Assembly: GCA_963922205.1 (NCBI GenBank)
Contig: CAWUHX010000135.1
Span: 186,001 to 250,000, forward strand
Direction of reading: 5' to 3'
From: Romanomermis culicivorax
Taxonomy: Eukaryota > Nematoda > Enoplea > Mermithida > Mermithidae
DNA: 64,000 nt
The notes below the pieces were generated by a model, which saw nothing but the letters and a program-made list of their open reading frames with translations, was not told the DNA's origin and did no database searches. Position 1 is the first letter of the stretch. Every line of letters starts with the position of its first letter. Position numbers and translations under genes: made by a program. Shown piece after piece: positions 1-11,200 of the stretch.

Positions 1-22
1 TACATTTGGTGATTTTCCCGTG

Positions 23-811
23 CAGGCTTTTTTTCGTCAAAAATTTACAGGCTAAATGGCTCCTAGACCTAAATTTTTCGGAGCCAAACAGACCTTTTTA
101 GAGGCCATAAATAATCAATGCACACTTTTGATAAAAATTAATGCATTATATGATTCGTATAGTTTGATTGTATTTAATCCAAATTTACTTGTATCACAGA
201 TAAGGCAAATTTTTTGAATTTGCTTTTAAAACGGAACTCATCAAAAAAGTTTATTTTCAGTCAAAACACGACACGTTTATTCATTACGTTTCTTAGAAAA
301 ATCACCAGTTTTATATCGCGTTTCTTTAGCCCTTATTTTGTAAGCACTTCCAAAATCAAAATTATTACAATTGCTGTGGCATTTCTGCAAACGCATCAAG
401 ACGTCCAAATGTTCAGCCTGATTTGATGATCGATGAAAAATCTAATTTTGCTATTTGATTTCTTGATCGAATAAGACCTTACTGTTGTTTGTGACCGAGT
501 TTTCGTCTTTAATCTGTTCACCAGAGAAAAACCACGCTCAACGCTAGCGTTTGTTGCATTGAAACACAAAATTATCTCGGAAAAAACAGTTAAAAATAGT
601 AGTAAATCGTTTATTGTTAAAGAGATCTTAAAAATAGAAATGCATTCATGTAAAGTTGCTTGATATATAATATAATTATAGCAAACAACTAAAATTCGGT
701 TGAAGTTCAGCTGAATTTTTCGGAGCCAAATTGGCTCCTTGAAGTAAAATTTTAGGAGCCATTTTCGAATTTTTGGGAGCCCAGGCTCCTAAAATGACTA
801 AAAAAAGCCTG
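23..811. mobile_element. hAT-like non-autonomous transposon, 789 bp
   Basis: The ends are inverted: CAGGCTTTTTTT at the left and AAAAAAAGCCTG at the right. Both flanks carry the same 8-bp duplication TTCCCGTG (15-22 and 812-819). Beneath both termini are repeated GGAGCC/GGCTCC words. An 8-bp duplication with ends starting CAG(G) is the known hAT signature. No transposase-like reading frame is present, so this is a MITE. It lies upstream of the dynein 3' exon, probably in an intron. Confidence 0.85.
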
Positions 812-1770
812 TTCCCGTGACTACGTTTTCGCTCATTTTAGGCTATTTTTTACATGATTTTAACTTGTAACGAAAAATTTTTTTGAGTTGTCTCACGAAG
901 ACGCGCGGAAAAAAGTATTATTGTAATTTATTTTGACCTTGATCTGACGTAAATCGCGCAAAATTTCATTTCTTCCACATTTTTAGTAAATTACAGACTG
1001 CAGAAGCATGATAACGTTCGAACAAAATCAAAAGGCGTAGACGAAGCATTTCTGAATATTATTGAGTGAAAGAACGACTTGGCGGACAGCAGTGTTTTTC
1101 AAATAAGAAAGCGACAAAGTAAACTTGTGGAATATCAAAATATTTTTGGGTAAACGCTTCTGACTGTTTATAAGACAGGAAAAATTTGAAATAACCGGGG
1201 AAATAGTGGAATTAGATTCCGTCGAACTGGGGGTCATCCTGAAAATATTCCTGCTTACCTTGAAAAGTCACTATTTGGGTGGGGTCAGGCTCCTGTCCCT
1301 CCATGTCGATGTGTGCTTGCGAGTTGACGTCAAAAGTCAATTTAAAATGTATGGAATTTCTAAATCATCAATAGTTTTCTTCAGTCTGTTTTTCTTGAAA
1401 TGCTTCTAACTAACGAAGGCAGAAATCAAGTAGTGTTTCAGATTTTCACGATTTGCTGATAAACAATATATCATACAGGACTGTAAATTTATGAGCATAC
1501 TGACCTAACGTTCAACAATTTTTCTAGTGAATTTTACAGTAAGAGCTCCATGTAAACGATTTTGACGACAGTACTGATTTCTGCCACTTTTCTATTTGGA
1601 AGCATTTTATAAAAAACATACTATAAATTGCGACAAAAATTTCACAATTTGGTAACCAGGTTTGCTGTACTTTCTGTTTTCTTGATTTTTGAAATATTTT
1701 TTCTCCGACTACAATAATCAAATGACTAAAATATCTCTAAACCTTTATAAAAATGGTTCGTTTTTTCCAG
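812..1770. other. Probable dynein intron, non-coding
   Basis: AT-rich sequence between the hAT-like element and the last dynein exon. Apart from the mariner-like MITE at 1384-1621 I see no coding segment, RNA gene or conserved motif. Confidence 0.5.
1384..1621. mobile_element. mariner-like MITE copy, ~238 bp
   Basis: The left end GTCTGTTTTTCTTGAAATGC and the right end (GCATTTTATAAAAAACATAC followed by TA) are imperfect inverted repeats. Internal sequence matches the copy at 12331-12571 in reverse orientation, for example the shared words TGATAAAC and CAGTACTG/CAGTATTG. The right flank is TA; the left is CA, probably decayed. It lies inside the presumed last intron of the dynein gene. Confidence 0.7.
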
Positions 1771-2048
1771 GTCTGAAATTGATGGGCGCCAAAAGCGTAG
1801 AAAATTCCAAGTTGACCATTTGCGATCAAATTTTCACGGACATGCGCGCCGTGCAGTTTAAATGGTTGCGAGCCGAAGGCAAACGCGCGGACAAAGCAAC
1901 GTCGGGAATTTTGACCTTGCCGGTCTATTTGCACTCGACGCGTCAACATTTGCTATTTACGTTGGATTTCAACGCGGCCGATAATTTGGAACCGCGCATT
2001 TTCTACGAAAGAGGCGTGGCCGTTATTTGCAGCAGCCAATTGAACTGA
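1771..2048 (+). CDS. Cytoplasmic dynein 1 heavy chain, last coding exon (partial gene)
   Basis: This is the C-terminal end of the dynein motor heavy chain, the large AAA+ subunit that drives minus-end microtubule transport. The exon follows a clear acceptor (ttttttccag, ending at 1770) and starts with two bases of a split Gly codon, giving GLKLMGAKSVENSKLT near the start. It runs through LPVYLHSTRQHLLFTLDF and FYERGVAVICSS to TGA at 2046-2048. The order GLKL-G, LPVYL, (F/V)DF and FYERGVAV is the known end of DYNC1H1-type chains, and axonemal dyneins differ here. About 93 residues are visible. The first 1,770 bases show no further dynein exon, so the preceding intron is long or its exon was missed. 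Identity is from remembered family motifs, not a database search. Confidence 0.9.
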
Positions 2049-2639
2049 TTTTTGTGCTGATTTTATTTTCTGAGTTTGTTTTTTGCTTTATTTATATGAC
2101 ATATTCAATAGATTTAGTGGTCCGCTAATTTTCGAGCATCCTGGAATCCTGTTGGAGTGTCCCTATAAGAGCGAAGCTGAAAAGTGCGGCGACCCAAAGG
2201 AGCGAATCTCAAGCGCAAATACCCAGAAGAGCGGTTTTCAATGAACAGATGGTCCACAAGCAATTTTCTTTGAATATAAGATTTTTTTACTCGTGCAGTT
2301 AGCACTAGATCGGTGTAAGCATTTTTTAGTCGTACAGCCAGAAATACAGGCGTTTGAACGGAATTGAAGTGGCCGGCTGTTTTTTCCCCATTGAAACAAA
2401 GTGTGTGCCTTCGAGTTCAAAACGAAGACTTGCAGCTAACGTTTAAGTGGCTGAAAATGATCAATTTCCACCAAAAATGTCTGGAAAATCTCAACACTGG
2501 CAATTTACCAATTCGTATTTTCTCAAAGTTTGTAATGAAAGTGCCCCAATCCCCAGTAACCATACCAAATTTTAGTTTGATGGCTTGAATACACGGGAGG
2601 ATTAATACAGAATTTTAGATATCATAAGCAGCATTGCGA

Positions 2640-3080
2640 GTCATTTATGTCCTTTCATTTGCATTCGTTTTTTCTGTTTCTTATTCGTTTTCTCGTTTAA
2701 TTTTCCTTGTATATTACTCATTTTTCTCTTTCTTCTTTCTTGTCTAGTTTCTTATTCTATATTTTTTTTGATTATTTATTCACTCATTTTCGTTTTCTTT
2801 TTTCCTTTATATTTTTCTAGTTTTTTTCTATTTTTATTTTTTTTATTTCTTTTTTGTTTTTGATACACTCCAAAGTTGTCACTAGAAATATAGTAAAGAA
2901 CACGATAGAGTCAGGCGTAGAATAATTGTGATCTCTTAATTGCCGTCCATAGATCCCAGTAAAAAGTTGCAAGAAATGAAGCGGGAAAAGGAAAATTAAT
3001 GTATGAAACCAGAAAAGAAAAGAAAACAGACAATGTAAAAAAAGAATAAAAAGGAAAAGAGAGGAGACAGGGCGAAGTGA
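2640..3080. repeat. Pyrimidine-rich tract followed by purine-rich tract
   Basis: About 230 bases of almost pure T/C with scattered A (2640-2870) are followed, after a short spacer, by an A/G-rich block (about 2960-3080). The two could pair imperfectly. This is low-complexity sequence with no coding potential. Confidence 0.6.
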
Positions 3081-3891
3081 AAAATCATCTTTTTATCTCC
3101 TTTATGCTTCACATAAAATATGATTACCTAATGGGGAAAATGCCTGGAAATATTACCTGACATAGCATGGAGATCCTTTTAAATCTAAAACTTATGTAAG
3201 GCATTAGTAACAGGGGCGCATTGGCGAATTACTGAGGACGAATGAGCGCCTCTCATACATAAGATGGACATTTATATGAGTCCTGTATAATATGTGCAAA
3301 TTTGAGTCATTAATAGCTGTTGGAAATTGGAATTCAAAATGCAGTGTAACCCATAATTTTGATGCTAGTTATCGTGCATGTACATTAACATTGTTGCGTA
3401 TATACTGACTACAGTCTGTTTTTTATAAACTGCTTTTAAAATGAAAAAAGACAAATGTGAGGTGAATCGAAAATCCTGTACATAAACCTAAACTGCAGAA
3501 TTATTCGCTCAAAAATTTCTGCGTTTTAGTCGAGTGTTGTCATAAATTTTTAGTTTCATATGACGTACGGCTTGGTAGAAAATGCCCAAAATATAAAATA
3601 GTACTTGCTTTCCAGTTTCATTATTTGATCTACGTTATATACTTGATTACTTGCAGGATTTCTATCACTGTGGCCAAAATTCCGACGAAAATTGCAAAAA
3701 ATTTGAACCTTTAGATTGATGTTTCCCTGGCATGTTATTCAGCGCAAAAAAACTGATATAGTTTATACTCATCACACTTAACTACAGGTCATGGTCGATT
3801 CTTGCAGAACCCTTGACCATTGGGGCCAACTCAGAATTCCTACTACACATTTTCGCAGGTGTGGAATTTAGAAACCAATTTCTGCAGCGGG

Positions 3892-4045
3892 ATTTAGGGA
3901 ATTAAGGGAATTAAACGAATTTAGGGAATTAAGAGAATTTACGAAATAGGGAATTAGGGGGATTTAGGGAATTAAGAAATTAAGGGAATTTAGGAAAATT
4001 TCGGAATTACGGAGATTTTGGGAATTTGGGGATTAAGGGAAATTT
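3892..4045. repeat. Minisatellite of degenerate GGGAATTTA-type units
   Basis: A run of degenerate units built from (A/T)AGGGAATTTA and GGGAATTAAG, 8-18 bp long, about 155 bp in total. Read by eye; unit boundaries vary. Confidence 0.8.
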
Positions 4046-4936
4046 AAGACAGCTCCTATTTCAATACTCGTATATGCATTGTATCATTGTTTGAATATAA
4101 TTGCCAGTTGTTTTTGCTTTTGGTGACGTTTGCAATAATATGACCTCGGACTAGAGGTTTTTTTTTTGAAGAAGCAGTAAGCGCTAAAGCAATAATAAGT
4201 TAACCATTTGTGTTTATTTGTCGATCATGCGTGAACACATTATGACCCCCTTGTCGAAGGTCGTGTTTGTTGGCATACAAAATTAATGAGCAAGAATCCG
4301 TTTTGTGAAAACAAGAAAAGTTCTCGTACGTTGTATATGACCTCCGTGCAATGGTCAATTCTTCGTGGAAGATTAGTGTTGACCATCAACAGTTTGACAA
4401 CGTAGTAGGAATTCATAGTTGGGCCGACCATTGAGGCTTAAACTGCTTTTTTTCGGCTGGGCTTCATAAATCAGCTGAGTATAACTATTGCACGTTGCTG
4501 ACATCAAACACAATAGTTTAGGACCTCTTGCCTTATTTTTAACGCTTGGGGTGCAGAACCTCACCTGTTTTGCAATCCACAAGCCTAATGGAGGAGGGAG
4601 GGAAGACAGCTGTCCTGCTATGTTATAGCATATGCCTATGTCATAATGTTGGAGGACTGACAGGGTGTAGGGTGTACTACTTCCGGAACCTACAAGTGTG
4701 CCTGACGCCGAAGCTTTTTTCACGATAAACCAGATATCTTTTGGCTGCTTGCCATGGATTACATCATGTCAATCACCATGGTTAGGGCAACTACGACATT
4801 CAAGTGATATAAGCCATAAGTGCAAGTTGCGAAGTTGATTTTACTAACTGGAAATGCACAGTGAAAAGAACTATATAAACAAAAAAGCACACGGCTATAA
4901 ATAGGATATATTTCAGAAAATTTCAATGAAGAACAT

Positions 4937-5233
4937 TCATAGAACAAATTCTCGAAATTTGTTAGCCAAACGGCTATAGACGAAAGCGTCGAAATCGGAC
5001 AAATCGGGCGACGACGTCATCGTTTGTCGTTTGTTGCCCAAGTCCCGCAAAATGCGATCGTCTTCGTCGTCGTCGTCCAAATATGCAAATTTTCCGTACG
5101 GCCGGATGTGTATTTGTTGATAATGGTCGCTCTCGATTTGCAAGCAAATGTCGAATAGGCGGCAGGACGGGTCCAAAACTTTTTCTTCTAGAAAAAATGT
5201 GCGATTTTTTGCCAAATGGTTAACGAAATTTTT
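4937..5233 (-). CDS. RA-like gene, terminal exon
   Basis: The acceptor is tccacgtag above 5233. The exon begins KNFVNHLAKNRTFFLEEKV, contains an acidic run (LDDDDEDD) and ends NKFREFVL then TGA. A second possible acceptor (ttttttctag) lies above 5187 but is out of phase with the donor of the previous exon, so 5233 is preferred. No AATAAA was evident just downstream. Confidence 0.7.
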   Translation of the reverse strand, partial: KNFVNHLAKNRTFFLEEKVLDPSCRLFDICLQIESDHYQQIHIRPYGKFAYLDDDDEDDRILRDLGNKRQTMTSSPDLSDFDAFVYSRLANKFREFVL

Positions 5234-8200
5234 CTACGTGGAAAGTAGAGCTCAATTCGAGAAATATGTCTTCAGCATTCTTCCCAAAAAGTTAATCTTC
5301 GAAAAACATACTACTTATCGACCCATGATTTTTCAAAGTGAGCCAGAAAAAAAGCGACCTGTACTGACTTTCACAACTGTCAAATGGGTGACGCTTTTTT
5401 AAAGCAATTTCCTGTGGTTTTAAATTTTAAAGCAATTTCCTGTGTATCAATATGGGCAAAATTCCAAACTTTGCCCATATTGAAACAAGAAGTTAATGAA
5501 TTTAAATTACGTGTATATTACAAATGTCGGTGATTTTTAGACTATTATTGTGTGTAAAAAGCTTTACAAAACTTTTTTCACAATAGTACGACTTTTACTT
5601 TGATTTCACAACTTATACTTTTTGAAAACTGATCACTTTTACTAAATTTCTGTTTGTACAGTAACCATAAAAGCTAAAAGCATAAAATTTGGCCCTTACA
5701 ACAAAGACAACAGGCAATTCTAATCCAGCAATCCGCATTGAAAAGACTTTATTCATTCGAAAATTATGATAGTCAGCACTAGTCGTTTTTTTTGTTCATG
5801 CTGTATAATAAATAGACTTACTATTCGATCTGTAATCGACAAATATCAGAGCGAAGTTATCGAGCTGATCAGTTCTGATCTTGTGGGCATTCAATATACT
5901 TCTCGTGACGTCGGAACACGTCGTTCGTTGCGAGACCAGTAAACTTTTGTAGTTCGACTGAAAAAGTTGCAAAATTTAGGAAATAATCAAAAATTTATCT
6001 TCGAGTTACTTATTTATTGACAGTTGGAATATTTTCCATCTCCCGTCAATATGCAAGTAACACAAAAACGGTCAGCGATATATCGAAATACGATTGATTA
6101 TAGTTTCACAACTGAGAATGATCTATAGTCCGTTTTGTTACATAATGCTTGTAAATCGAAAAATGACAAAAATAGAACTGTTGTCAAACTGCTCAAACAA
6201 AGCTTTTGCTGTAGAACTTTTTACTCGAGAAATTTTTAAAAGGTCAGTTAAAGTTTTAGTCCAATGTGACATATGTATGGTGTAGCTGAAAAAAGATCAA
6301 GAATATGAAATAGTACTTGCTGTTTACGGCCATCATTTGGAGGCATTTGAAGAAAAATCTCCAAGACGAAAGTATTTGTTCAAAATCACTATAGTCCCAT
6401 CTATGAAATTTTTTAAGACAGAAAACTAGACAAGGCAGATCATCCCTGAACTGAAATTTGAGTGTTCCTCGCTTGATTCGTAGAACTCAAATATTTTCTT
6501 AATTTTTGTTAATTTTCCTATTTCAAACTCATTAGCATTTTACAGATTATTCCTTTCTACTATAAATACTCTTACATTAAAAACTTGCTAAAAAACGGTA
6601 TCAAAAGCTCTTGCGCCGAACTAACAAGATTTGCAAGTATCGCGAATACTGTAGACTTCATTTCACAAACTTCAACAAAACTTACCGTATCCGACAAACA
6701 ATAATCGTAAATTTTGACCGGAAAAGTGTACCGTAATTGAATGACGAATTTAGATTTGCCGGTCGGATGGCACATTTGCAATTCCAGCGGTTTAGAATGC
6801 TGATCCAAGGCCAAAACGTTGGTCACGTCCCGCAAACTGGCGCTTTGGTCTTCATCGTTTTTCAACAACGACGACGAAGCCGCCGCCGTATTCGCCGACG
6901 AGGCGCCCTGTTGCTGCGGTTTTTGCCTTGACGACAATTCCATAGTCATGTAGAAGAGATCGATGTCTTTGATTTTCATACGTAGCCGATCCAACGCCCG
7001 GCGGATCAATTCCTGGCTGGTCATCGAAGTATTGGCGCATAATGTGAAATAAGTGGTGTCCGGTCGGATATTGTACGTGTAGACACGGATGTGACCCTAG
7101 AAAATAATGACGTTGCGAATGAGAGTCACGTGAAATAAGGTTACTGTAATTTTTGTATTAAGAAAGATCCTGAATCTTTCTTCATCTCTCAGTGATTTAA
7201 TTAAGCATTTGTAGAAAATTCGATATCTTTACGATAAGTGATTAATGTAGAGAAATCTTCATTTCTGCTCATCTTTTCACCTGATAAAATTTAGCTCCTT
7301 ATACAGAGAGCTGTGATAAGTAAAAAATTAACCCTACCTGAAAATCACACAGTTGGTGTAACTTGATGCGCTAGGAACGAAAATCATATTCTTTTCGTCT
7401 GAAAATCAAAACTCGCATAGCTACAGTAAGATAAAAGTTGATAATTTTCCACTTTTTCGATTTTTGACATCCACTTCTTTCAACTTTTGCAGGTTTAGAT
7501 ACGTCAGACACCGTGTTTTGAAAATTTACCCAATATTAGACCAACGGATCAGTCACCATTTACTGTAGGATTCACTAGTCTAAACTGCATATTAGGAATA
7601 CAGTGATGCTCGGAACATCAAATTTTTGAGAAAAAGTCATTTTTTTCACAAAAATCACCATATTTACTGCTAAAACTCAGAAGCATCAAAAAATTCTGTA
7701 TACAATAGATAGCTTACGATGTTTTCTACCTGCTGACGAAAAATTACGGAAATTCATGTACTGCTAGAGGGTCGTACAACCTGAAGTTTGAATACTGTCT
7801 TATAATTGTATTTTCTGGTAGTTTCGACCTCCGCTGTGCAACTACTAGAGCTTGATAAATTTTAAAAATAAGACAGTAATACAACTTCTGTATGCTGGAT
7901 ATTGAGATAATTTCCAAATTGCACAAAAATTAAAATTCGCAGGCACTGCAGCAACTCAGAGTTTATAATTTTATCATTTTTCAGTCTATTTACGAGACTT
8001 GAGATTTATTGGCCTAGCCATTGAAGTAACTTTATTATTTACCGTTGATTTGATACAGAATACAATGCTCTATAATGCGGTATGAAAATGTTTTCTGAAT
8101 TTTTGAATTTTACACCTTTCAGGTAGTTTTAAAATGTCAAAAATGAAACGGTAAAAATGATGAAAAAGCAGGCTTCTTCCACAAAAGTGACTACTGCTAA

Positions 8201-11200
8201 GCACCGAAAATTTCCCTGCACAGTAGATATACTACGATGTCTCCTAGTTGCCCAGAAAAAATTAGCAAATTTTCTGTACTGCTAGGGTGATAAACCTACA
8301 AAAAACTATTTTAGTTGACAAAAGACGTACTAAACCTGCAAAAGTTGAAGGAAGTGTATGTCAAAAATCGAAAATTTCGAACTTTTGTCTTACTATAGCT
8401 ATTCGAGTTTGGATTTTCAGACAAAATGAATATCATTTTCGTTCCTAGCGCATCAAGTTGCACTAAATATGTGATTTTCAGGTAGGGTAAATTTTCTACT
8501 TATCACGACTAAGTTGAATCCTCTCAAAAATCGTATCTTAAATCCATCTTTATCTGCCATGGCTGGTTTATCTCAGATAATGCAACGCAAAAATTGACAC
8601 TGATAAACGCAGTTTGCTTTAAAAATGACTATAACTCAATAGCTAAAGAAAATTTGATAGAAAAAATTACAGTAGAAACCTCTCAGGCGGAACATTTTTC
8701 AATTTCTTCAAACGTTTCATTCATGTCAGATGTTTGATATGCCACACTTCTTTCGTAGTTGTTTATTTGCATAATAACATATTTGCAAGTTATAATTTTC
8801 TTCTCCAAAGATTGCGCACTAATTTGCATACAAGGTTACAGTAAACTATCCATTTCGTTGAAATTTGCGTCTTTCCCGCTGCGACAGGTCACGCATCTTC
8901 AAAAAGGATTCCGAAAGAGAAGGGATGCATTTGTCAATCATATTTGCATAGTAGAATGATGGTCGATACAAAGAAGAAGAAAGTGGTCATTCTAAGCTGG
9001 TCAGTCGGTCGATGACCATCGCATCGTAAACTAGAAACAAAGGAAGAGGAAACGCGAAAATCGGAAATTCGATACATTCGGAGAAAGGTTGTTGACCTGT
9101 CAAAGCAGGTAAACATCGATCTTTGTTGACCATAATCTATTTGCATAAAGGTAGGTAGGAAGGCGGATGCACACAAAAGTATGTCTCACGACTAAAAAGG
9201 ATCGAGAGGTCAAAAAAAGAAACAATATGATACAGTAAACCAAGGGTCAAAGTACAGTATGATTCGTTTTTGAGGTTATCATGTATAATGCCATGCAAAA
9301 AGTCAAAGGATGATTTGGATATACTGATTCTGAGGCGGACATGAGTTCACAGGTTGTTTTTGAGCGATCCTTCTCATTTCAGCGAAGAAATTGATTGCAA
9401 ATGTGGATCTATATTGACATACCGTCTACGAATGAGATGTTTCTCAATTTGAATGACATAATCTTCTTTGGGCCTTATTTTGCCGCTATAGCTACCACAG
9501 ACGCAAAACGGCAACATAGGGGTCATTCAAAATCCAGTTCTGGATCGAATCATTTCATTAACATTGAGTATTTAATGACAAACTGAAGCCAGACGAAAAT
9601 TTCAATCTGAATACTTTTTCAGTTTAGAAATGTTTTGTATTTTTGATTCAAATTTTCAGCGTTCATTGCGAACCTTTTATTATCAGTTTCCACTGTTGAA
9701 AGGTCGTAGGTGTAAAAAGATACAGTGCGTCTTTTCGAGAATGTCTCTTTACAGCTACTGCATACCTGTAAAATCTCAGGTCGGCTAGGAAAGCAAATCC
9801 AAAAGTCAAACATAACCCTATAAAGTAAAAAAAAGTTCAATTTTTAACGAAAATTCTGAAAACTTGCAAAAAAGGCACTTTTTGCCCTATTTTTCGGCGG
9901 TTGGGGATACCAACATTCAGGTGCTATACCCCATTCATTTTGAAATGATCGATGCAGCGGTCTGAATTTGGGCAAAGGAAGAATTACTAGAGATCAGGAA
10001 ATCAATTTCCATGATCTTGAAGTGATTGAAAAGAGTGATCATCAAAGACACTGTATCACGAAGGAAAAAGTTATTAAATAGAGTTAACTAGCATTCCATA
10101 ATTTTGGCTGCGACCTCGCTGCACCGATCATTTCAAAATTGAGTATAGATCCGACCGGGTTGGGGGGTCGTCCTCTCAAATACTTCCTAATTACAGGTAT
10201 TAGCCACTGCTAAAATTGAAACCAAGCTATTTTCTTGGCATGACTTCATGATTCTAGCATGACAAATGCATTCTTGATTCCTCTCATTCTGCCCTTCTCG
10301 CTTCATTAGCATATTTCCAACTTGTAAACAACCCACACTACGCTGTCTTCTGAATTACATGTAATAAAAAAGCTAATTTGCATATTTTATATCCAAATTA
10401 TGTCATTTGAAAAGAGAGAAAGAGAGCTCGTTTCATCGGTTTTCCAACGGCCGCACATCGCTAGAAAATTAGACGCCAATTGTCCACATTTTTGCTAAGG
10501 TCACAAACATCGGGGCGGAAATGTGAATGGTACCGGTACCACGCCTTTAGAAAAGTTTGGCGTCCATTTGTCAAAAGTGACCAATAGCAAAAGCGCCGTT
10601 CATTCGTCAATGTCCAAAATTTTTGTGTGTACGTTGTGAGAAAAAGAAGCTATAGGCAGCAAAAATGGCTGGACATTCCGAAAATTGGCCATATGTTCCG
10701 GCGCCGGACCAATCTGGAGCCAGAATTTTTTTTTGATGCTTCAATCGAAAAGTGATTAATTTGTTTTATTTTTTTTCTATAGTCTTCGGAAAAAAGTTTC
10801 GTCGACAAAAAAATAATTTTTTGAGCATCGAGGGCGTCAAAAAGCGACATATTTTCTGGATGCGAAAATTCTTCGCCTTGATTAATTTTTCGTTTCTAAT
10901 GATTTTCGATGCCGAAGATTGATGATTTTCGACGTCCCGCTGAGCTTATTTTTAGATTTTCGGCCGACTTTGAAAAAACGCAGCAGGGTGCCTGCCAAAA
11001 ACCCACACACAATGATTTTCATGTTTTGCATCAAATTATAGCGTGTTTACGGACCAGTGATTAAGAAAAATAAACAAATGAAGAAAAATGGCAATAAAAA
11101 ACAATTTAGAAGAATCCAATTACACCAAGTATAACGTTTGGAAAAAAATAAAAGTTGTACTTGAGAATCAAGGTTTGGATATACATTGTACATAGCTTCA

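Larger units (their letters stand above)
2049..4936. other. Spacer between the convergent dynein and Ras-association-like genes
   Basis: This 2.9 kb separates two genes that converge (dynein + and the RA-like gene -), so it should hold both 3' ends. It contains a T/C-rich tract at about 2640-2870 facing an A/G-rich tract at about 2960-3080, a decayed mariner-like left end near 3414, and a minisatellite at 3892-4045. Several short open frames occur, but none has splice context or family resemblance that I recognise. Confidence 0.5.

Noticed and set aside
4373..4723. 116-codon minus-strand open frame near the 3' side of the RA-like gene
   Set aside because: Reasonable composition, but no recognisable motif, no ribosome or splice context, and separated from the RA-like gene by its stop codon. 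Left out for lack of support.
5187..5191. Acceptor ttttttctag as the start of the last RA-like exon
   Set aside because: It would need one leftover base from the previous exon, but that exon ends in phase 0. The acceptor above 5233 fits the phase.
6737..7040. Open frames of the other strand and other phase over the RA-like exon
   Set aside because: Arg-rich or out-of-phase shadows of the 6686-7096 exon, which has matching splice sites on both sides.
8764..10384. Repeated ATTTGCAT octamer (POU-type) words
   Set aside because: Several occur between 8.7 and 10.4 kb, but the word is common in AT-rich DNA and appears across the whole window; no clear cluster without a statistical test.
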